A DNA stretch of 64,000 nt, taken from contig NZ_JALGBX010000020.1 of assembly GCF_022808175.1 (NCBI RefSeq), positions 62,001 through 126,000 on the forward strand, written 5' to 3'. The first letter of the stretch is position 1; each line of letters starts with the position of its first letter. Below are positions 63,461-64,000 of this stretch, piece after piece. A model generated the notes under the pieces. That model worked only from the letters and a program-made list of their open reading frames with translations, had not been told where the DNA came from and did no database searches. The position numbers and the translations under genes were made by a program. This stretch comes from Streptomyces sp. AP-93 (GTDB taxonomy: Bacteria; Actinomycetota; Actinomycetes; Streptomycetales; Streptomycetaceae).

Positions 63461-64000
63461 CCCGCGTGCGCAGGGCAGCGGCCGCGGCCGCGCTGACCGT
63501 CCCGCTGCTGCTCGCCACCGGCTGCGGCATCGCCACCACCGGGGTCGTCGAGAGCGGCCGCGCCGGGACCGTGAAACTGGCCACCGCGCCGGACCCGGGC
63601 CTTGTGTACTTCATCGCGCCCGACGGCGCGCTCGTCCCGGTGCCGGTCTCCGACCGGATGCAGCGGCCGGACATCGGCTTCACGATCGGGATGCTGCTGG
63701 AGGGCCCGAGCGAGGCCGCCCGGGAGGCCGGTCTGACCACCGAGGTCCCGGCGGCGGACGCCATTTCTCCGGATGCCAAAGCCAAGGGCCTGGCCCGCGG
63801 ACCGGTCGAGGCGGCCGCGGTCGGCAACACCGTCCGCGTGATCCTGCCGCTCCCGGTCGAGCCGCTGTCCGGACCGGCCCGCCGCCAACTGGCGTGCACG
63901 GCGCTGGCGGCGGTGAGCGTCAGGCCGGCCCCCGAGATCCTCCTCGTCGGCTCCGACGGCAAGGAGCAGAGCGCCGTGTGCGAGGTCAGGCCGGAGCGCT
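63457..64000 (+). CDS. Putative lipoprotein with GerMN-like domain (runs off the window)
   Basis: 181 codons are visible. A signal peptide with lipobox LATGC ends near residue 23. VYFIAPDGALVPVPVSDR and IGMLLEGPSEAAREAGLTTEVP match the GerMN-type fold found in LpqB-like lipoproteins that partner with sensor kinases. The ATG overlaps the kinase stop (ATGA). It may modulate the kinase, as LpqB does for MtrB; this is inference. The C-terminus is beyond the window. Confidence 0.8.
   Translation, partial: MTRVRRAAAAAALTVPLLLATGCGIATTGVVESGRAGTVKLATAPDPGLVYFIAPDGALVPVPVSDRMQRPDIGFTIGMLLEGPSEAAREAGLTTEVPAADAISPDAKAKGLARGPVEAAAVGNTVRVILPLPVEPLSGPARRQLACTALAAVSVRPAPEILLVGSDGKEQSAVCEVRPER

Overview
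The window is about 70 percent G+C or more, with GTG and TTG starts, ATGA/GTGA overlaps and many long GC-rich hairpins. Two-component systems, IclR, MocR and Lrp-type regulators and a FemX peptidoglycan-branching enzyme complete the picture of a Streptomyces chromosome. About 60 genes are readable. No rRNA, CRISPR array, prophage or biosynthetic cluster is present.

1-7 kb: end of a winged-helix protein, an acyl-CoA synthetase, glutathione peroxidase, a zinc-ribbon protein, glyoxylate carboligase (gcl) and a VOC protein. 7-17 kb: the core of purine/ureide catabolism. It has catalase, tartronate-semialdehyde reductase (glxR) and hydroxypyruvate isomerase (hyi) on the minus strand. On the plus strand it has a small regulator pair, the urate operon uraD-uraH-uox, an 8-oxoguanine/guanine-type deaminase and a purine permease. 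24-27 kb adds malate synthase and a molybdopterin nucleotidyltransferase-like protein. 35-38 kb adds an AllR-like IclR repressor with allantoinase and allantoicase. Together these carry purine base to urate, allantoin, glyoxylate and then glycerate or malate; catalase can remove the peroxide made by urate oxidase. Xanthine dehydrogenase and glycerate kinase are not in the window.

Two short palindromes appear to tie these scattered promoters together. One is TTCYR-N5-YRGAA, usually in pairs whose centres are exactly 21 bp apart (gcl, hyi, aceB, allR/allB; single at catalase). The other is TCAACA-N3-TGTTGA (urate operon and catalase exactly; allB and aceB as variants).

17-35 kb also holds Lrp-like and STAND-ATPase regulators, a GDSL hydrolase, a MocR regulator, a NarL-type two-component system with an ABC exporter, and a GT-C membrane glycosyltransferase. 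38-46 kb holds an SDR, a RibD-like reductase, an EamA transporter, and a sugar ABC operon ending in a ROK kinase, divergent from a Gfo/Idh dehydrogenase. 48-52 kb has an atypical tRNA-like gene, an MBL hydrolase, exonuclease III and conserved hypotheticals. 55-64 kb is a cell-envelope block: secreted hydrolase, L,D-transpeptidase, FemX, MurJ, and an OmpR-type two-component system with a lipoprotein.

Three different IS200/IS605-type tnpB elements have landed within 34 kb. One splits a 3'-5' exonuclease gene. One lies against the ROK gene and supplies its stop codon. One sits between a truncated gluB and the last 45 codons of a permease gene, with gluC and most of gluD gone. All three 3' ends show a hairpin followed by TCAA. 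The features directly readable here are well-known families; the most novel-looking items are the two-motif operator network, the tnpB-associated gene losses and the odd tRNA.
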